A DNA stretch of 64,000 bases from Pseudomonas sp. FEN (GCF_904067045.1 NZ_CAJFDC010000033.1:161110-225109); one strand, 5' to 3'. Positions 9,204 through 19,588 are shown, numbered from the stretch's first letter. Numbers and translations: made by a program. The notes: generated by a model from the letters alone, not told the origin.

Positions 9204-9261
9204 ACGCGATGCCGAATTCGGGTCGCGGACTTAACCACTCGCTGAATTTCAGGAGATTGAC
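9204..9261 (+). promoter_or_regulatory. ROSE-like RNA thermometer in the hsp20 5' UTR
   Basis: The last hairpin pairs TCGCT (9239-9243) with the Shine-Dalgarno AGGAG (9251-9255) around a 7-nt loop. TCGCT matches the U(U/C)GCU element that defines ROSE thermometers, leaving a G opposite a G in the stem. A second upstream hairpin, GCGA..CCGAATTCGG..TCGC (9207-9226 region), gives the usual multi-hairpin layout. Such elements block translation of small heat-shock genes until temperature rises. Confidence 0.65.
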
Positions 9262-9711
9262 ATGACTACCGCATTTTCGCTGGCTCCGCTGTTCCGTTCT
9301 TCCGTCGGCTTCGATCGTTTCAACGATCTATTCGAAACCGCACTGCGTAATGAGCCGGGCAGCAGCTATCCACCCTACAATGTTGAAAAGCATGGCGACG
9401 ATCAGTATCGCATCGTCGTGGCCGCCGCCGGTTTCCAGGAAGAAGACCTGGAACTGCAGGTTGAGAAAGGCGTGCTGACCGTCAGTGGCGGCAAGCGCGA
9501 AACCAAGGCCGAGAACGTCAGCTACCTGCACCAGGGCATTGCCCAGCGTGCCTTCAAGCTGTCCTTCCGCCTGGCTGACCATATCGAGGTCAAGGCCGCG
9601 GGCCTGAGCAACGGTCTGTTGAATATCGACCTGCTGCGGGTCGTCCCGGAAGAGGCCAAGCCAAAGCGCATTGCGATTAATGCCGGGCAACAGCCGGCGC
9701 TGCAGCACTAA
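9262..9711 (+). CDS. ibpA: Small heat-shock protein, Hsp20/IbpA family
   Basis: 149 aa alpha-crystallin-type holdase that binds aggregating proteins. N-terminal SVGFDRFNDLFETAL matches the IbpA start. The alpha-crystallin domain spans about residues 38-130 with YRIVVAAAGF, LTVSGGKRE and LSNGLLNIDLLRVVPE (the conserved G-x-L motif), and the C-terminal tail has PKRIAI, the IxI motif that docks oligomers. Control is evident from the sequence: a sigma-32-like promoter and a ROSE-like thermometer lie upstream, and a strong bidirectional terminator follows. Confidence 0.94.
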   Translation: MTTAFSLAPLFRSSVGFDRFNDLFETALRNEPGSSYPPYNVEKHGDDQYRIVVAAAGFQEEDLELQVEKGVLTVSGGKRETKAENVSYLHQGIAQRAFKLSFRLADHIEVKAAGLSNGLLNIDLLRVVPEEAKPKRIAINAGQQPALQH

Positions 9712-9728
9712 GCACTAGCCTGCTAGAA

Positions 9729-9757
9729 AAGAACCCCGCCTCGGCGGGGTTCTTTGT
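9729..9757. terminator. Bidirectional terminator between hsp20 and the GGDEF/EAL gene
   Basis: GAACCCCGCC-TC-GGCGGGGTTC (9731-9752) has T-rich flanks on both sides (TTTGTT on plus, CTTTTCT on minus). It can serve both convergent genes. Confidence 0.88.
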
Positions 9758-9797
9758 TGATGTCGTGTGCAGAACTCATATGCGCCACCGACCGCTC

Positions 9798-12700
9798 CTA
9801 CGGGTCGATGGCGTGCTCGGGGCCAGGGGACTTCAGGAGCATTTTGAACTCCTCCAAAGGCAACGGCCGACTGTGCAGGTAACCCTGGTACAGGTGGCAA
9901 CCCAGTCCCTCGAGGAACATCAGTTGCTCCGGCGACTCCACCCCCTCGGCGATCACCGTCAGCCCCAGGCTGCGGGCCATGGCGACAATGGCGCGGATGA
10001 TTTCCGCATCGTTGGGGTCGTGGGTCGCATCGCGGACGAAGGATTGGTCGATTTTCAAGGCATCCACCGGCAGGCGCTTGAGGTAGGTCAGCGACGAATA
10101 GCCGGTGCCGAAATCGTCCATGGCGAAACTGACCCCGAGCTTGTTCAGGCGCCGCATCTTGTTGATGGTGTCCTCCAGGTTCTGGATCACAATGCCTTCG
10201 GTGATTTCCAGTTTCAGCATCGAGGACGGGACGTTGTGCTGAATCAGTGTGCGCTCCACCCGCTCGACGAAGTCGATCTGGCGGAACTGCCGCGGGCTGA
10301 TATTCACGCACAGGCTGAAGGCGTGGCTGATCAGGCCGTCGCGCAGCAGTTTGCCAAAGGCCTCGCAGGCATGGTCGAGGATCCAGGTGCCGACCTCAAG
10401 GATCAGTCCGCTGTCTTCCAGGACCTTGATGAACTCGTTCGGCGATTGCGCGCCGAGTTCCGGATGGTGCCAGCGCACCAGGGCTTCGGCACCGATGATG
10501 CTGTTGTCGCGGGCATCCACCTGGGGCTGGAAATGCACGCTGAATTCACCCCGGGACAGCGCCTGGCGCAGGTCATTTTCCATGCGCAGGCGCTCGCTGG
10601 CGGCCTTTTGCATGGTGCTGTGGAACAGTTGGGTGATGTTGCGCCCTGAGTCCTTGGCTCGATACAGCGCGATATCGGCGCGTTTGAGCAGGTCGGCGGG
10701 GGTCGTGCCGTGGTCGGGAATCAGCGCCACGCCGATGCTGGGCGTCACTTGTAGACGCTGGCCGTCGAGGAACATGGGTTCGGCCAGCAGCTCGCGAATG
10801 GTGTCCGCCAGTTCGCGGACTTTGTGCGTGACCTCGCTGCGTGAGCCCTCCAGGCCGCTGAGCAGCACCACGAACTCGTCGCCGCCCAGGCGTGCCACGG
10901 TGTCCTCGGTGCGCACGCTGGCCTCCAGACGAGCCGTCACCACCTTGAGCACGGTGTCGCCCACCGGGTGGCCGAGGGAGTCATTGATGTGCTTGAAGTG
11001 GTCCAGGTCGAGGAACAGCAAGGCGCCGCGCAAGTTGTGGCGCTTGAGCAGGGCGATTTGCTGGCTCAGACGGTCCATCAGCAGGGCGCGGTTGGGCAGG
11101 TTGGTCAGCGGGTCGTGATAGGCCAGGTGACGGATCTGCGCCTGGGCGTTCTTCAGCAGGCTGATGTCCCGGGCGGTGAGCAGCAGGCAGGCGGTTTCAT
11201 TGAGAATGATCGGCTCGACCGACACTTCGACGGTGAGCACATCGCCGCGTTTGTTGCGCCCAAGCATGTCGCGGTGCGGGACGCGGCCCTTTTCCTTCAA
11301 TTCCGCCAGCAGTGCGTTGCGCTGTGTGTGGTCGGCCCAGACGCCGATTTCAAAGATCGTGCGACCGATGACTTCGCCGCTGGTGTAGCCGGTCAACCGG
11401 CAGAAACCGTCATTGACCTCCAGATAGCGGCCGCTTTCGAGCTCGGTGATGGTAATGGCGTCGGGACTGGAGTGGAACGCCTTGGCGAATTTCTCCTCGC
11501 TGGCCTTGAGCGCTGCCTCGGCGCGCTGTTGCTGGGTGATGTCGCGCAAGGTGGTGACGATGCAGGGCTGCTCCTCGACCACGATCTGCCGGCTGTTGAT
11601 CACGCAGGTCAGGGCATGGCCGCGCTTGTGGTGCACGATCACCGCCACATTGTTCAGGGCCTGGTCACGGATGACCTGTTGAATCCGTTGCAAGCGTTTG
11701 GTCGAATCGTCCCACAGGCCGATCTGCTCGGCGCTGCGATTGCGCACTTCGTCGATGCTCCAGCCGAACACCTGGGTGAAGGCCGGGTTGATTTCAATGA
11801 GCTGCCCGGTTTCTTGGCGTGTCACGCAGATGGGATCGGGACTGGCCTGGAACAGGCTGGCGAATTTCTCTTCCGAGGCGATCAGGCGCTGTTCGCGTTC
11901 CACCTGATCGCTGATGTCCAGCAGGGTGCCGGCCATGCGCAAGGGATTGCCTTGCTCGTCGCGGTAGAGGCGGGCGCGGCTTTCCAGGTAGCGCGAGGTG
12001 CCGTTTTCCAGCTGGACCCGGTAGGTCAACTGATAGTTGCCTTCCGGGCCTTCGCGCAGGCTGCGGTAGGCGTGGCGCATGTTTTCGCGCTCGGAAGGCG
12101 GGACACCGTCGAAAAAAGCATCGAAGGACTCATGGAATGGCTGCGGCTCCAGGCCATGCAACTGCGCGGCCCGTGCCGAACCGTAGAGCATGCCGCTGGG
12201 GATGTGCCAGTCCCAGGTACCCAGTTGCGCCGAGTCCAGGGCCAGGTCAAGACGCTCCTGGCTGTCCTTGAGGGCCAACTCGGCATTTTTGCGCTCGGTG
12301 GTGTCGAGAAAGGTGCTCAGCAGATAGGCCTGGCCTTCCAGCTCGACCCGCTGGGCGCTGAGGATGCCAGCGTGGATCTGTCCGTTGCTGGCTCGCAGCC
12401 GCACCTCCTGGGTGACCGACTCCCCCCTGGGTCCCAGCGCGTCGATCAGGCGCCTGCGCTCCTCTGGCTCTACCCAGAGGTCCAGTTCCAGGGTGGTGCG
12501 CCCGATGGCCTGGAGGACCGGCCAACCGAACAGACTTTCGAAGCACTGGTTGGCCTCGCTGATCAGGCCATCCTCCTCGCGGGTCAGCAGGACCATGTTG
12601 GGGGACAGGTGAAACAGGGTGGCGAAGCGTTTTTCCGAACTGCTGAGGGCGTGTTCGCGCTGGCGCTGGTGGGTGATTTCACGGATGACGCCGATCATCC

Positions 12701-13103
12701 GTGGCTTGCCATTTTTGTCTGGCAACAGGCTGCCATTGATTTTCAGCCAGTGCAGGCTGCCGTCGGGCCAGCGGATGCGGTGATGCATGGCCTGTTCGAC
12801 GGGTTCGCCGTTCAGTACCGCGTGAAAGGCCCGCAAGGTGCGCGCGCGGTCTTCAATCGGCAGCAGGTCCAGGTAATCGATGTCCTTGGGCAGTGGCTGG
12901 TGGGGATCGAAGCCGAACAGCGCCTGGGTGCCACGGGACCAGCTGACCTGGCCACTTTCAATATCCCAGCACCAGGCCCCGAGGCGCGCGCCATTGAGGG
13001 CGGCAAGCAGTTGCGAGGCGCTTTCCCAGCTCTGTTCCGACTCGTGGGGGTCGAGTGCGTGAATGCGTGGCAGGGGTGGAATACGACTGGCGTGCTTGGG
13101 CAT
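9798..13103 (-). CDS. Multi-PAS diguanylate cyclase/phosphodiesterase (GGDEF-EAL)
   Basis: 1101 aa cytoplasmic signalling protein with no membrane segment. Five PAS modules fill residues about 30-660; each ends with a DxT/DxS-type linker (IREITHQRQ, LDTTERKNAE, LDISDQVE, LRDITQQQR, ARDISLLKN). The GGDEF domain (about 665-835) keeps the active signature RLGGDEFVV and could make cyclic di-GMP. The EAL domain (about 845-1090) keeps GAEALVRW, CVNISPRQF, KLEITEG, MDDFGTG, KIDQSF and IAEGVES, all the metal and substrate residues, so it is a credible phosphodiesterase. Which activity dominates cannot be read from the sequence. Signals sensed are unknown. It stands alone between a terminator and a LysR gene. 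Confidence 0.93.
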   Translation of the reverse strand: MPKHASRIPPLPRIHALDPHESEQSWESASQLLAALNGARLGAWCWDIESGQVSWSRGTQALFGFDPHQPLPKDIDYLDLLPIEDRARTLRAFHAVLNGEPVEQAMHHRIRWPDGSLHWLKINGSLLPDKNGKPRMIGVIREITHQRQREHALSSSEKRFATLFHLSPNMVLLTREEDGLISEANQCFESLFGWPVLQAIGRTTLELDLWVEPEERRRLIDALGPRGESVTQEVRLRASNGQIHAGILSAQRVELEGQAYLLSTFLDTTERKNAELALKDSQERLDLALDSAQLGTWDWHIPSGMLYGSARAAQLHGLEPQPFHESFDAFFDGVPPSERENMRHAYRSLREGPEGNYQLTYRVQLENGTSRYLESRARLYRDEQGNPLRMAGTLLDISDQVEREQRLIASEEKFASLFQASPDPICVTRQETGQLIEINPAFTQVFGWSIDEVRNRSAEQIGLWDDSTKRLQRIQQVIRDQALNNVAVIVHHKRGHALTCVINSRQIVVEEQPCIVTTLRDITQQQRAEAALKASEEKFAKAFHSSPDAITITELESGRYLEVNDGFCRLTGYTSGEVIGRTIFEIGVWADHTQRNALLAELKEKGRVPHRDMLGRNKRGDVLTVEVSVEPIILNETACLLLTARDISLLKNAQAQIRHLAYHDPLTNLPNRALLMDRLSQQIALLKRHNLRGALLFLDLDHFKHINDSLGHPVGDTVLKVVTARLEASVRTEDTVARLGGDEFVVLLSGLEGSRSEVTHKVRELADTIRELLAEPMFLDGQRLQVTPSIGVALIPDHGTTPADLLKRADIALYRAKDSGRNITQLFHSTMQKAASERLRMENDLRQALSRGEFSVHFQPQVDARDNSIIGAEALVRWHHPELGAQSPNEFIKVLEDSGLILEVGTWILDHACEAFGKLLRDGLISHAFSLCVNISPRQFRQIDFVERVERTLIQHNVPSSMLKLEITEGIVIQNLEDTINKMRRLNKLGVSFAMDDFGTGYSSLTYLKRLPVDALKIDQSFVRDATHDPNDAEIIRAIVAMARSLGLTVIAEGVESPEQLMFLEGLGCHLYQGYLHSRPLPLEEFKMLLKSPGPEHAIDP

Positions 13104-13172
13104 TTACAGCAGTCCTTGGGATGAAAGGATCGTTTTGCCGCAAAAAGCTGGTTGGAATAAAGCAGGCTTGGT

Positions 13173-14063
13173 TTATGCCGTCAATCTCGCTGTATCGCTC
13201 TGTGCATCCAGTAAAGCCATGAAAGCCCGCGCGGCATTCGACAGTGTCCGTTCGGTATGTAGGATATAGCCTAGCTGGCGAGTCAGTTGTATGCCCGGCA
13301 AAGGAATGCGCGCCACTTGGTCATCGAGCATCGTGCGTGGCAGGACGCTCCAGGCCAGGCCAATGGAGACCATCATCTTGATGGTTTCCAGGTAGTTGGT
13401 GCTCATGGCGATGTTCGGTGCCAGGCCCTGGGCTTCGAACAGGCGCTGGACGATATGGTGGGTAAAGGTATTGCCGCCGGGGAACACCGCCGGGTGATGG
13501 GCGATGTCCTTGAGGCTGACCGGACCGTGGTTGACCAGCGGATGTTCAGGGGCGACGACGAAATCCAGCGGGTCGTCCCAGACCGGCACGGCGCGCACCA
13601 GTCCATGGGGCTCCGGTGCCAGGGTGATCACCGCCAGCTCGGCGCGCCCGTGGAGGATTTCCTCGTAGGCGACTTCCGAATCGAGGAACTGGATATCCAG
13701 CGCCACCTGCGGATAGCGCCGGGTAAAGGCGCGCAACAGCGGCGGCAGGCGATGCAGGCCGATGTGATGGCTGGTGGCCAGGGTCAGTCGGCCACTCACT
13801 TCGCCGGTGAGGTTGGTCAGCGCCCGGCGGGTGTCGTCCAGCACGTTGAGAATCTGGTAGGCGCGCGGCAGCAGGGCCCGACCGGCCTCGGTCAGGCCGA
13901 TTTCGCGGCCCAGGCGATCGAACAGGCGGACATTGAGTTGCTGCTCAAGACCGGCGATGCGTTTGCTGATCGCCGGCTGTGTCAGGTGCAGGCGCTCCCC
14001 GGCGCCGGAAAAACTACCGGTCTCGGCGATGGCGATAAAGGCATTGAGGTTGGCCAGGTCCAT
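13173..14063 (-). CDS. LysR-family regulator divergent from leuC
   Basis: 296 aa. The winged helix-turn-helix at residues 1-60 (LNAFIAIAETGSFSGAGERLHLTQPAISKRI) is standard LysR, and the C-terminal periplasmic-binding-like effector domain starts near residue 90 (LTLATSHHIGLHRLPP). It is transcribed away from leuC across a 153-bp region containing a short palindrome, so autoregulation and control of leuC are likely. LysR genes also sit next to leuC in other pseudomonads. The effector could be a leucine-pathway intermediate, but that is inference. Confidence 0.88.
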   Translation of the reverse strand: MDLANLNAFIAIAETGSFSGAGERLHLTQPAISKRIAGLEQQLNVRLFDRLGREIGLTEAGRALLPRAYQILNVLDDTRRALTNLTGEVSGRLTLATSHHIGLHRLPPLLRAFTRRYPQVALDIQFLDSEVAYEEILHGRAELAVITLAPEPHGLVRAVPVWDDPLDFVVAPEHPLVNHGPVSLKDIAHHPAVFPGGNTFTHHIVQRLFEAQGLAPNIAMSTNYLETIKMMVSIGLAWSVLPRTMLDDQVARIPLPGIQLTRQLGYILHTERTLSNAARAFMALLDAQSDTARLTA

Positions 14064-14102
14064 GTTCTGTATTCCAGATGGTTATCCAAAGCATAAAAAA
14101 TA

Positions 14103-14119
14103 TGAATTTGAGTTATTCA
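14103..14119. promoter_or_regulatory. Candidate LysR operator between the LysR gene and leuC
   Basis: TGAAT (14103-14107), 7 bp, ATTCA (14115-14119): an interrupted palindrome in an AT-rich part of the divergent region. Its size and place suit a LysR-type T-N11-A site. It is not proven. Confidence 0.35.
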
Positions 14120-14216
14120 CTCTAACCCCATAGCATCGACCTCACAAGCCAAAGGGTTATTGAGAACAGTCGTCAATAAACCGGGGCATAGAAACAAGTT
14201 GATGAGGAAACGTCTG

Positions 14217-15635
14217 ATGGCCGGCAAAACGCTTTACGACAAGCTCTGGGATTCTCATGAAGTGAAACGGCGCGACGACGGTTCGTCGCTGATTTATATC
14301 GACCGTCATATCATCCATGAAGTGACTTCGCCCCAGGCTTTCGAAGGCCTGCGCCTGGCCGGGCGCAAACCCTGGCGTGTCGATTCGATCATCGCCACCC
14401 CGGATCACAACGTACCGACCACCCCGGAGCGCAAGGGCGGGATCGAGGCGATTGTCGACCAGGTGTCGCGTTTGCAGGTGCAGACCCTCGACGATTACTG
14501 CGATGAATATGGCATTACCGAATTCAAGATGAATGATGTGCGTCAAGGTATCGTCCATGTGATCGGCCCGGAGCAGGGCGCGACCTTGCCGGGCATGACC
14601 GTGGTCTGCGGCGACTCCCATACCTCGACCCATGGCGCCTTCGGTGCCCTGGCCCACGGTATCGGTACCTCCGAGGTCGAGCACGTGTTCGCCACCCAAT
14701 GCCTGGTGGCCAAGAAGATGAAGAACATGCTGGTACGGGTCGAGGGCCAATTGCCGTTTGGCGTGACCGCCAAGGACATCGTCCTGGCCGTGATCGGCAA
14801 GATCGGTACCGCTGGCGGCAACGGCCATGCCATCGAGTTCGCCGGTAGCGCGATTCGCGACCTGTCGGTCGAAGGCCGCATGACCATCTGCAACATGTCG
14901 ATCGAAGCCGGTGCCCGCGTGGGCCTGGTGGCAGCCGATGAAAAGACCGTGGCCTATGTCAAGGGCCGTCCTTTCGCGCCGAAAGGCGCGGAGTGGGACC
15001 TGGCCGTCGAAGCCTGGAAAGACCTGGTGTCCGATGCCGACGCGGTGTTCGACACCGTGGTCGAGCTGGATGCCGCGCAGATCAAGCCGCAGGTCAGCTG
15101 GGGCACTTCGCCGGAAATGGTCCTGGCGGTTGACCAGAACGTGCCGGACCCGGCCCGCGAGACCGACCTGGTCAAGCGTGGCTCCATCGAGCGCGCCTTG
15201 AAGTACATGGGCCTGACCGCCAACCAGGCGATCACCGACATCCAGTTGGACCGCGTCTTTATCGGTTCCTGCACCAACTCGCGGATCGAGGATCTGCGCG
15301 CTGCGGCGGTGATCGCCAAGGGGCGCAAGGTCGCCTCGACCATCAAGCAGGCGATTGTCGTGCCGGGTTCGGGCCTGGTGAAGGCCCAGGCCGAAGCCGA
15401 GGGCCTGGATAAAATCTTCCTCGAAGCCGGTTTCGAATGGCGCGAGCCGGGTTGCTCGATGTGCCTGGCGATGAACCCGGATCGCCTGGAGAGCGGCGAG
15501 CACTGCGCCTCGACGTCCAACCGTAACTTCGAAGGACGCCAGGGTGCCGGTGGTCGTACGCACCTGGTGAGCCCGGCCATGGCCGCCGCCGCCGCCGTGA
15601 GCGGTCGTTTTGTCGACGTTCGTGAATTGATCTGA
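14217..15635 (+). CDS. leuC: 3-isopropylmalate dehydratase, large subunit
   Basis: 472 aa aconitase-family subunit for isomerising 2-isopropylmalate to 3-isopropylmalate in leucine synthesis. The [4Fe-4S] ligands are in GSCTNSRIEDLRAA (about residue 348) and EPGCSMCLAMNPD (about residues 408-420), with VVCGDSHTSTHGAFGALAHG in domain 1. The open frame begins at 14160, but the ATG at 14217 has GAGGAA upstream and gives the standard MAGKTLYDKLWDSHEV start. LeuD follows after 10 bp, so the two subunits are co-translated. Confidence 0.97.
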   Translation: MAGKTLYDKLWDSHEVKRRDDGSSLIYIDRHIIHEVTSPQAFEGLRLAGRKPWRVDSIIATPDHNVPTTPERKGGIEAIVDQVSRLQVQTLDDYCDEYGITEFKMNDVRQGIVHVIGPEQGATLPGMTVVCGDSHTSTHGAFGALAHGIGTSEVEHVFATQCLVAKKMKNMLVRVEGQLPFGVTAKDIVLAVIGKIGTAGGNGHAIEFAGSAIRDLSVEGRMTICNMSIEAGARVGLVAADEKTVAYVKGRPFAPKGAEWDLAVEAWKDLVSDADAVFDTVVELDAAQIKPQVSWGTSPEMVLAVDQNVPDPARETDLVKRGSIERALKYMGLTANQAITDIQLDRVFIGSCTNSRIEDLRAAAVIAKGRKVASTIKQAIVVPGSGLVKAQAEAEGLDKIFLEAGFEWREPGCSMCLAMNPDRLESGEHCASTSNRNFEGRQGAGGRTHLVSPAMAAAAAVSGRFVDVRELI

Positions 15636-15645
15636 GGAGCGCAGC

Positions 15646-16290
15646 ATGAAAGCCTTTACCCAGCACACCGGTCTTGTCGCGCCTCTGGATCGTGCCAACG
15701 TCGACACCGACCAGATCATTCCCAAGCAGTTCCTGAAGTCGATCAAGCGCACCGGCTTCGGTCCCAACCTGTTCGACGAGTGGCGCTACCTGGATGTCGG
15801 CTATGCCTACCAGGACAACTCCAAGCGGCCGTTGAACAAGGATTTCGTGTTGAACGCCGAGCGCTACCAGGGGGCCAGCGTGTTGCTCGCCCGGGAGAAC
15901 TTCGGTTGCGGCTCGAGTCGCGAGCACGCGCCGTGGGCCCTGGAGGAGTACGGTTTCCGCAGCATTATCGCGCCGAGCTACGCCGATATCTTCTTCAACA
16001 ACAGCTTCAAGAACGGCCTGTTGCCGATCATCCTCAGCGACAGCGAAGTCGATGAGCTGTTCCAGCAGGTCGAGGCGACGCCGGGTTACCAGTTGACGGT
16101 CGATCTGCAAGCCCAGACCGTGACCCGTCCCGATGGCAAGGTCTACCACTTCGAGGTCGATGCGTTCCGCAAGCACTGCCTGCTCAACGGCCTGGACGAT
16201 ATCGGCCTGACCTTGCAGGATGGCGAGGCGATTGCGGCGTTCGAAGCCAAGCACCGGGCCAGCCAGCCGTGGTTGTTTCGCGACGCTTGA
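15646..16290 (+). CDS. leuD: 3-isopropylmalate dehydratase, small subunit
   Basis: 214 aa swivel-domain subunit that completes the LeuCD isomerase. The DRANVDTDQIIPKQFLK segment near residue 20 and the substrate-specificity loop GCGSSREHAPWAL (about residues 88-100) are typical. GAGGAG lies 8 nt ahead of the ATG. It is followed by a REP-type palindrome and then the methyltransferase gene inside the same leu gene group. Confidence 0.97.
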   Translation: MKAFTQHTGLVAPLDRANVDTDQIIPKQFLKSIKRTGFGPNLFDEWRYLDVGYAYQDNSKRPLNKDFVLNAERYQGASVLLARENFGCGSSREHAPWALEEYGFRSIIAPSYADIFFNNSFKNGLLPIILSDSEVDELFQQVEATPGYQLTVDLQAQTVTRPDGKVYHFEVDAFRKHCLLNGLDDIGLTLQDGEAIAAFEAKHRASQPWLFRDA

Positions 16291-16338
16291 TTTGAGGTAG
16301 GCAGGGCTGGCCTCTTCACGGCGATGCGGCGCCCCGAC

Positions 16339-16408
16339 AAGCTCCGCTCCCACAGTGCTCGAGTCGTTACGACACAAAACCTGTGGCAGCGGAGCTTGCC
16401 CGCGAAGA
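16339..16408. repeat. REP-type palindromic element in the leuD-methyltransferase gap
   Basis: AAGCTCCGCTCCCACAG (16339-16355) faces CTGTGGCAGCGGAGCTT (16381-16397) with one extra base; the right arm continues GCCCGCGAAG, the usual Pseudomonas REP core. It lies between co-directional genes and may trim or stabilise the leuCD message. Confidence 0.7.
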
Positions 16409-16452
16409 CGACCGAATCGGCGATACAGAACTCTCGGTAAAAGGAAAACCCC

Positions 16453-17217
16453 ATGACCGGCAACGCCCACACCGCAGTTGTTCAAAAACAATTCGGCGAA
16501 CAAGCCAGCGCTTACCTGAGCAGCGCCGTGCACGCCCAGGGCGCCGAATTCGCCGTGCTCCAGGCCGAACTGGCCGGACGCTCCGATGCCCGGGTCCTGG
16601 ACCTGGGTTGTGGTGCCGGTCACGTCAGCTTCAATGTTGCCCCGCTGGTCAGGAAAGTGGCCGCCTACGACCTCTCGCAGCAGATGCTCGACGTGGTCGC
16701 CGCCGCCGCTACCGAGCGCGGCCTGAACAATATCACCACGGTGTGCGGCGCGGCCGAGAACCTGCCGTTCGCCGATGCCGAGTTCGATTTCGTCTTCAGC
16801 CGCTACTCGGCGCATCATTGGAGCGATCTGGGCCAGGCCTTGCGGGAAGTGCGGCGGGTACTCAAGCCCGGTGGCGTGGCGGCGTTCATCGACGTCATGT
16901 CCCCCGGCAGTCCGCTGTTCGACACCTACCTGCAAAGTGTCGAAGTGCTGCGCGATACCAGCCATGTCCGTGACTATTCGGCGGGCGAGTGGCTGCGCCA
17001 GGTCAGCGAGGCCGGGCTGCATGTGCGCAGTACCCAGCGTCAGCGCCTGCGCCTGGAGTTCGGCTCCTGGGTCGAGCGCATGCGTACCCCGCAGCCGCTG
17101 CGGGTGGCCATTCGCGATTTGCAGCAGGCGATGGGCGCGGAAGTGCGAGAATATTTCGAGATTGAGGCCGATGGTTCGTTCAGTACCGATGTACTGGTGC
17201 TGTGGGCCGAGCGATAG
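16453..17217 (+). CDS. Class I SAM-dependent methyltransferase inside the leu gene group
   Basis: 254 aa. Motif I VLDLGCGAGHVSFN (about residues 50-63), the acidic AYDLSQQMLDVV at the end of strand 2, and EFDFVFSRYSAHHW as the post-I region show a UbiE/Methyltransf_11-type Rossmann methyltransferase. The C-terminal part (SPGSPLFDTYLQSVEVLRD..) resembles enzymes annotated as C- or O-methyltransferases. It sits between leuD and leuB, as an equivalent gene does in P. aeruginosa as I recall. The substrate is unknown, and a link to leucine synthesis is suggested only by position. Confidence 0.88.
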   Translation: MTGNAHTAVVQKQFGEQASAYLSSAVHAQGAEFAVLQAELAGRSDARVLDLGCGAGHVSFNVAPLVRKVAAYDLSQQMLDVVAAAATERGLNNITTVCGAAENLPFADAEFDFVFSRYSAHHWSDLGQALREVRRVLKPGGVAAFIDVMSPGSPLFDTYLQSVEVLRDTSHVRDYSAGEWLRQVSEAGLHVRSTQRQRLRLEFGSWVERMRTPQPLRVAIRDLQQAMGAEVREYFEIEADGSFSTDVLVLWAER

Positions 17218-17273
17218 ACTTTTTCCGGCATGCCCGCGACCACCGGCACGCCGACAGATGACATGAGGAAAGC

Positions 17274-18356
<1,083 letters not shown>

Positions 18357-18424
18357 TCTCTCGGGCCCACCGCCTCCTTCATCCCCGGAAGCGGTGACCC
18401 ACTTTTGTAAAAGGTGTAGTTGCG

Positions 18425-19537
18425 ATGAAACGTGTAGGTCTGATCGGTTGGCGCGGTATGGTCGGTTCCGTGCTCATGCAGCGGATGCTGGAAGAGCAGG
18501 ACTTCGACCTGATTGAGCCGGTGTTCTTCACCACCTCCAATGTCGGTGGCCAAGGTCCGTCCGTGGGCAAGGATATTGCTCCGCTGAAGGATGCCTACAG
18601 CATTGAAGAGCTCAAGACCCTCGACGTGATCCTGACCTGCCAGGGCGGCGACTACACCAGCGAGGTTTTTCCCAAGCTGCGCGAAGCCGGCTGGCAGGGT
18701 TACTGGATCGACGCGGCGTCGAGCCTGCGCATGCAGGACGATGCGGTGATTGTCCTCGATCCGGTGAACCGCAAGGTCATCGACCAGCAACTGGACGCCG
18801 GCACCAAGAACTACATCGGCGGCAACTGCACCGTCAGCCTGATGCTGATGGGCCTGGGCGGCCTGTTCGAGGCCGGCCTGGTGGAATGGATGAGCGCCAT
18901 GACCTACCAGGCGGCGTCTGGCGCCGGCGCGCAGAACATGCGTGAACTGATCAAGCAGATGGGGGCGACCCACGCCGCGGTCGCCGATGAGCTGGCCAAC
19001 CCGGCCAGCGCCATCCTCGACATCGACCGCAAGGTGGCCGAGGCCATGCGCAGCGATGCCTACCCGACCGAGAACTTCGGGGTGCCGCTGGCCGGCAGCC
19101 TGATCCCATGGATCGACAAGGAACTGCCGAACGGCCAGAGCCGCGAAGAGTGGAAGGCCCAGGCCGAGACCAACAAGATTCTCGGTCGCTTCAAGAGCCC
19201 GATCCCGGTGGACGGTATCTGCGTGCGCATCGGCGCCATGCGTTGCCACAGCCAGGCGCTGACCATCAAGCTGAACAAGGACGTGCCGATCGCCGATATC
19301 GAAGGGCTGATCAGCCAGCACAACCCCTGGGTCAAGCTGGTGCCGAATCAACGTGAGATCAGTATGCAGGAACTGAGTCCGACCAAGGTCACCGGCACGC
19401 TGAATGTCCCGGTGGGCCGTCTGCGCAAGCTGAACATGGGGTCGCAGTTCCTGGGCGCCTTCACCGTGGGCGACCAGTTGCTCTGGGGCGCGGCCGAGCC
19501 GCTGCGGCGCATGCTGCGTATCCTGCTCGAGCGTTGA
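18425..19537 (+). CDS. asd: Aspartate-semialdehyde dehydrogenase
   Basis: 370 aa, reduces aspartyl phosphate to aspartate semialdehyde for Lys/Thr/Met and diaminopimelate. NADP-binding GWRGMVGSVLMQRM at residues 8-21; the catalytic Cys is C135 in GGNCTVSLM; the C-terminal dimer region VGRLRKLNMGSQFLGAF is intact. It is the long gamma-proteobacterial form. A clear terminator follows, which separates it from the Asd-like paralogue downstream. Confidence 0.97.
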   Translation: MKRVGLIGWRGMVGSVLMQRMLEEQDFDLIEPVFFTTSNVGGQGPSVGKDIAPLKDAYSIEELKTLDVILTCQGGDYTSEVFPKLREAGWQGYWIDAASSLRMQDDAVIVLDPVNRKVIDQQLDAGTKNYIGGNCTVSLMLMGLGGLFEAGLVEWMSAMTYQAASGAGAQNMRELIKQMGATHAAVADELANPASAILDIDRKVAEAMRSDAYPTENFGVPLAGSLIPWIDKELPNGQSREEWKAQAETNKILGRFKSPIPVDGICVRIGAMRCHSQALTIKLNKDVPIADIEGLISQHNPWVKLVPNQREISMQELSPTKVTGTLNVPVGRLRKLNMGSQFLGAFTVGDQLLWGAAEPLRRMLRILLER

Positions 19538-19552
19538 TCCGCTGATGCGTTG

Positions 19553-19588
19553 AAAAACCCGCGTCTCGTCAGAATCGCGGGTTTTTTA
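19553..19588 (+). terminator. Terminator after asd
   Basis: AAAACCCGCG stem, 12-nt loop, CGCGGGTTTTTTATT: stem and T-run overlap, typical intrinsic terminator. Confidence 0.85.

Noticed and set aside
10968..13124. 718-codon plus-strand frame
   Set aside because: Complement of the PAS region of the GGDEF/EAL protein; no domain of its own and no ribosome site.
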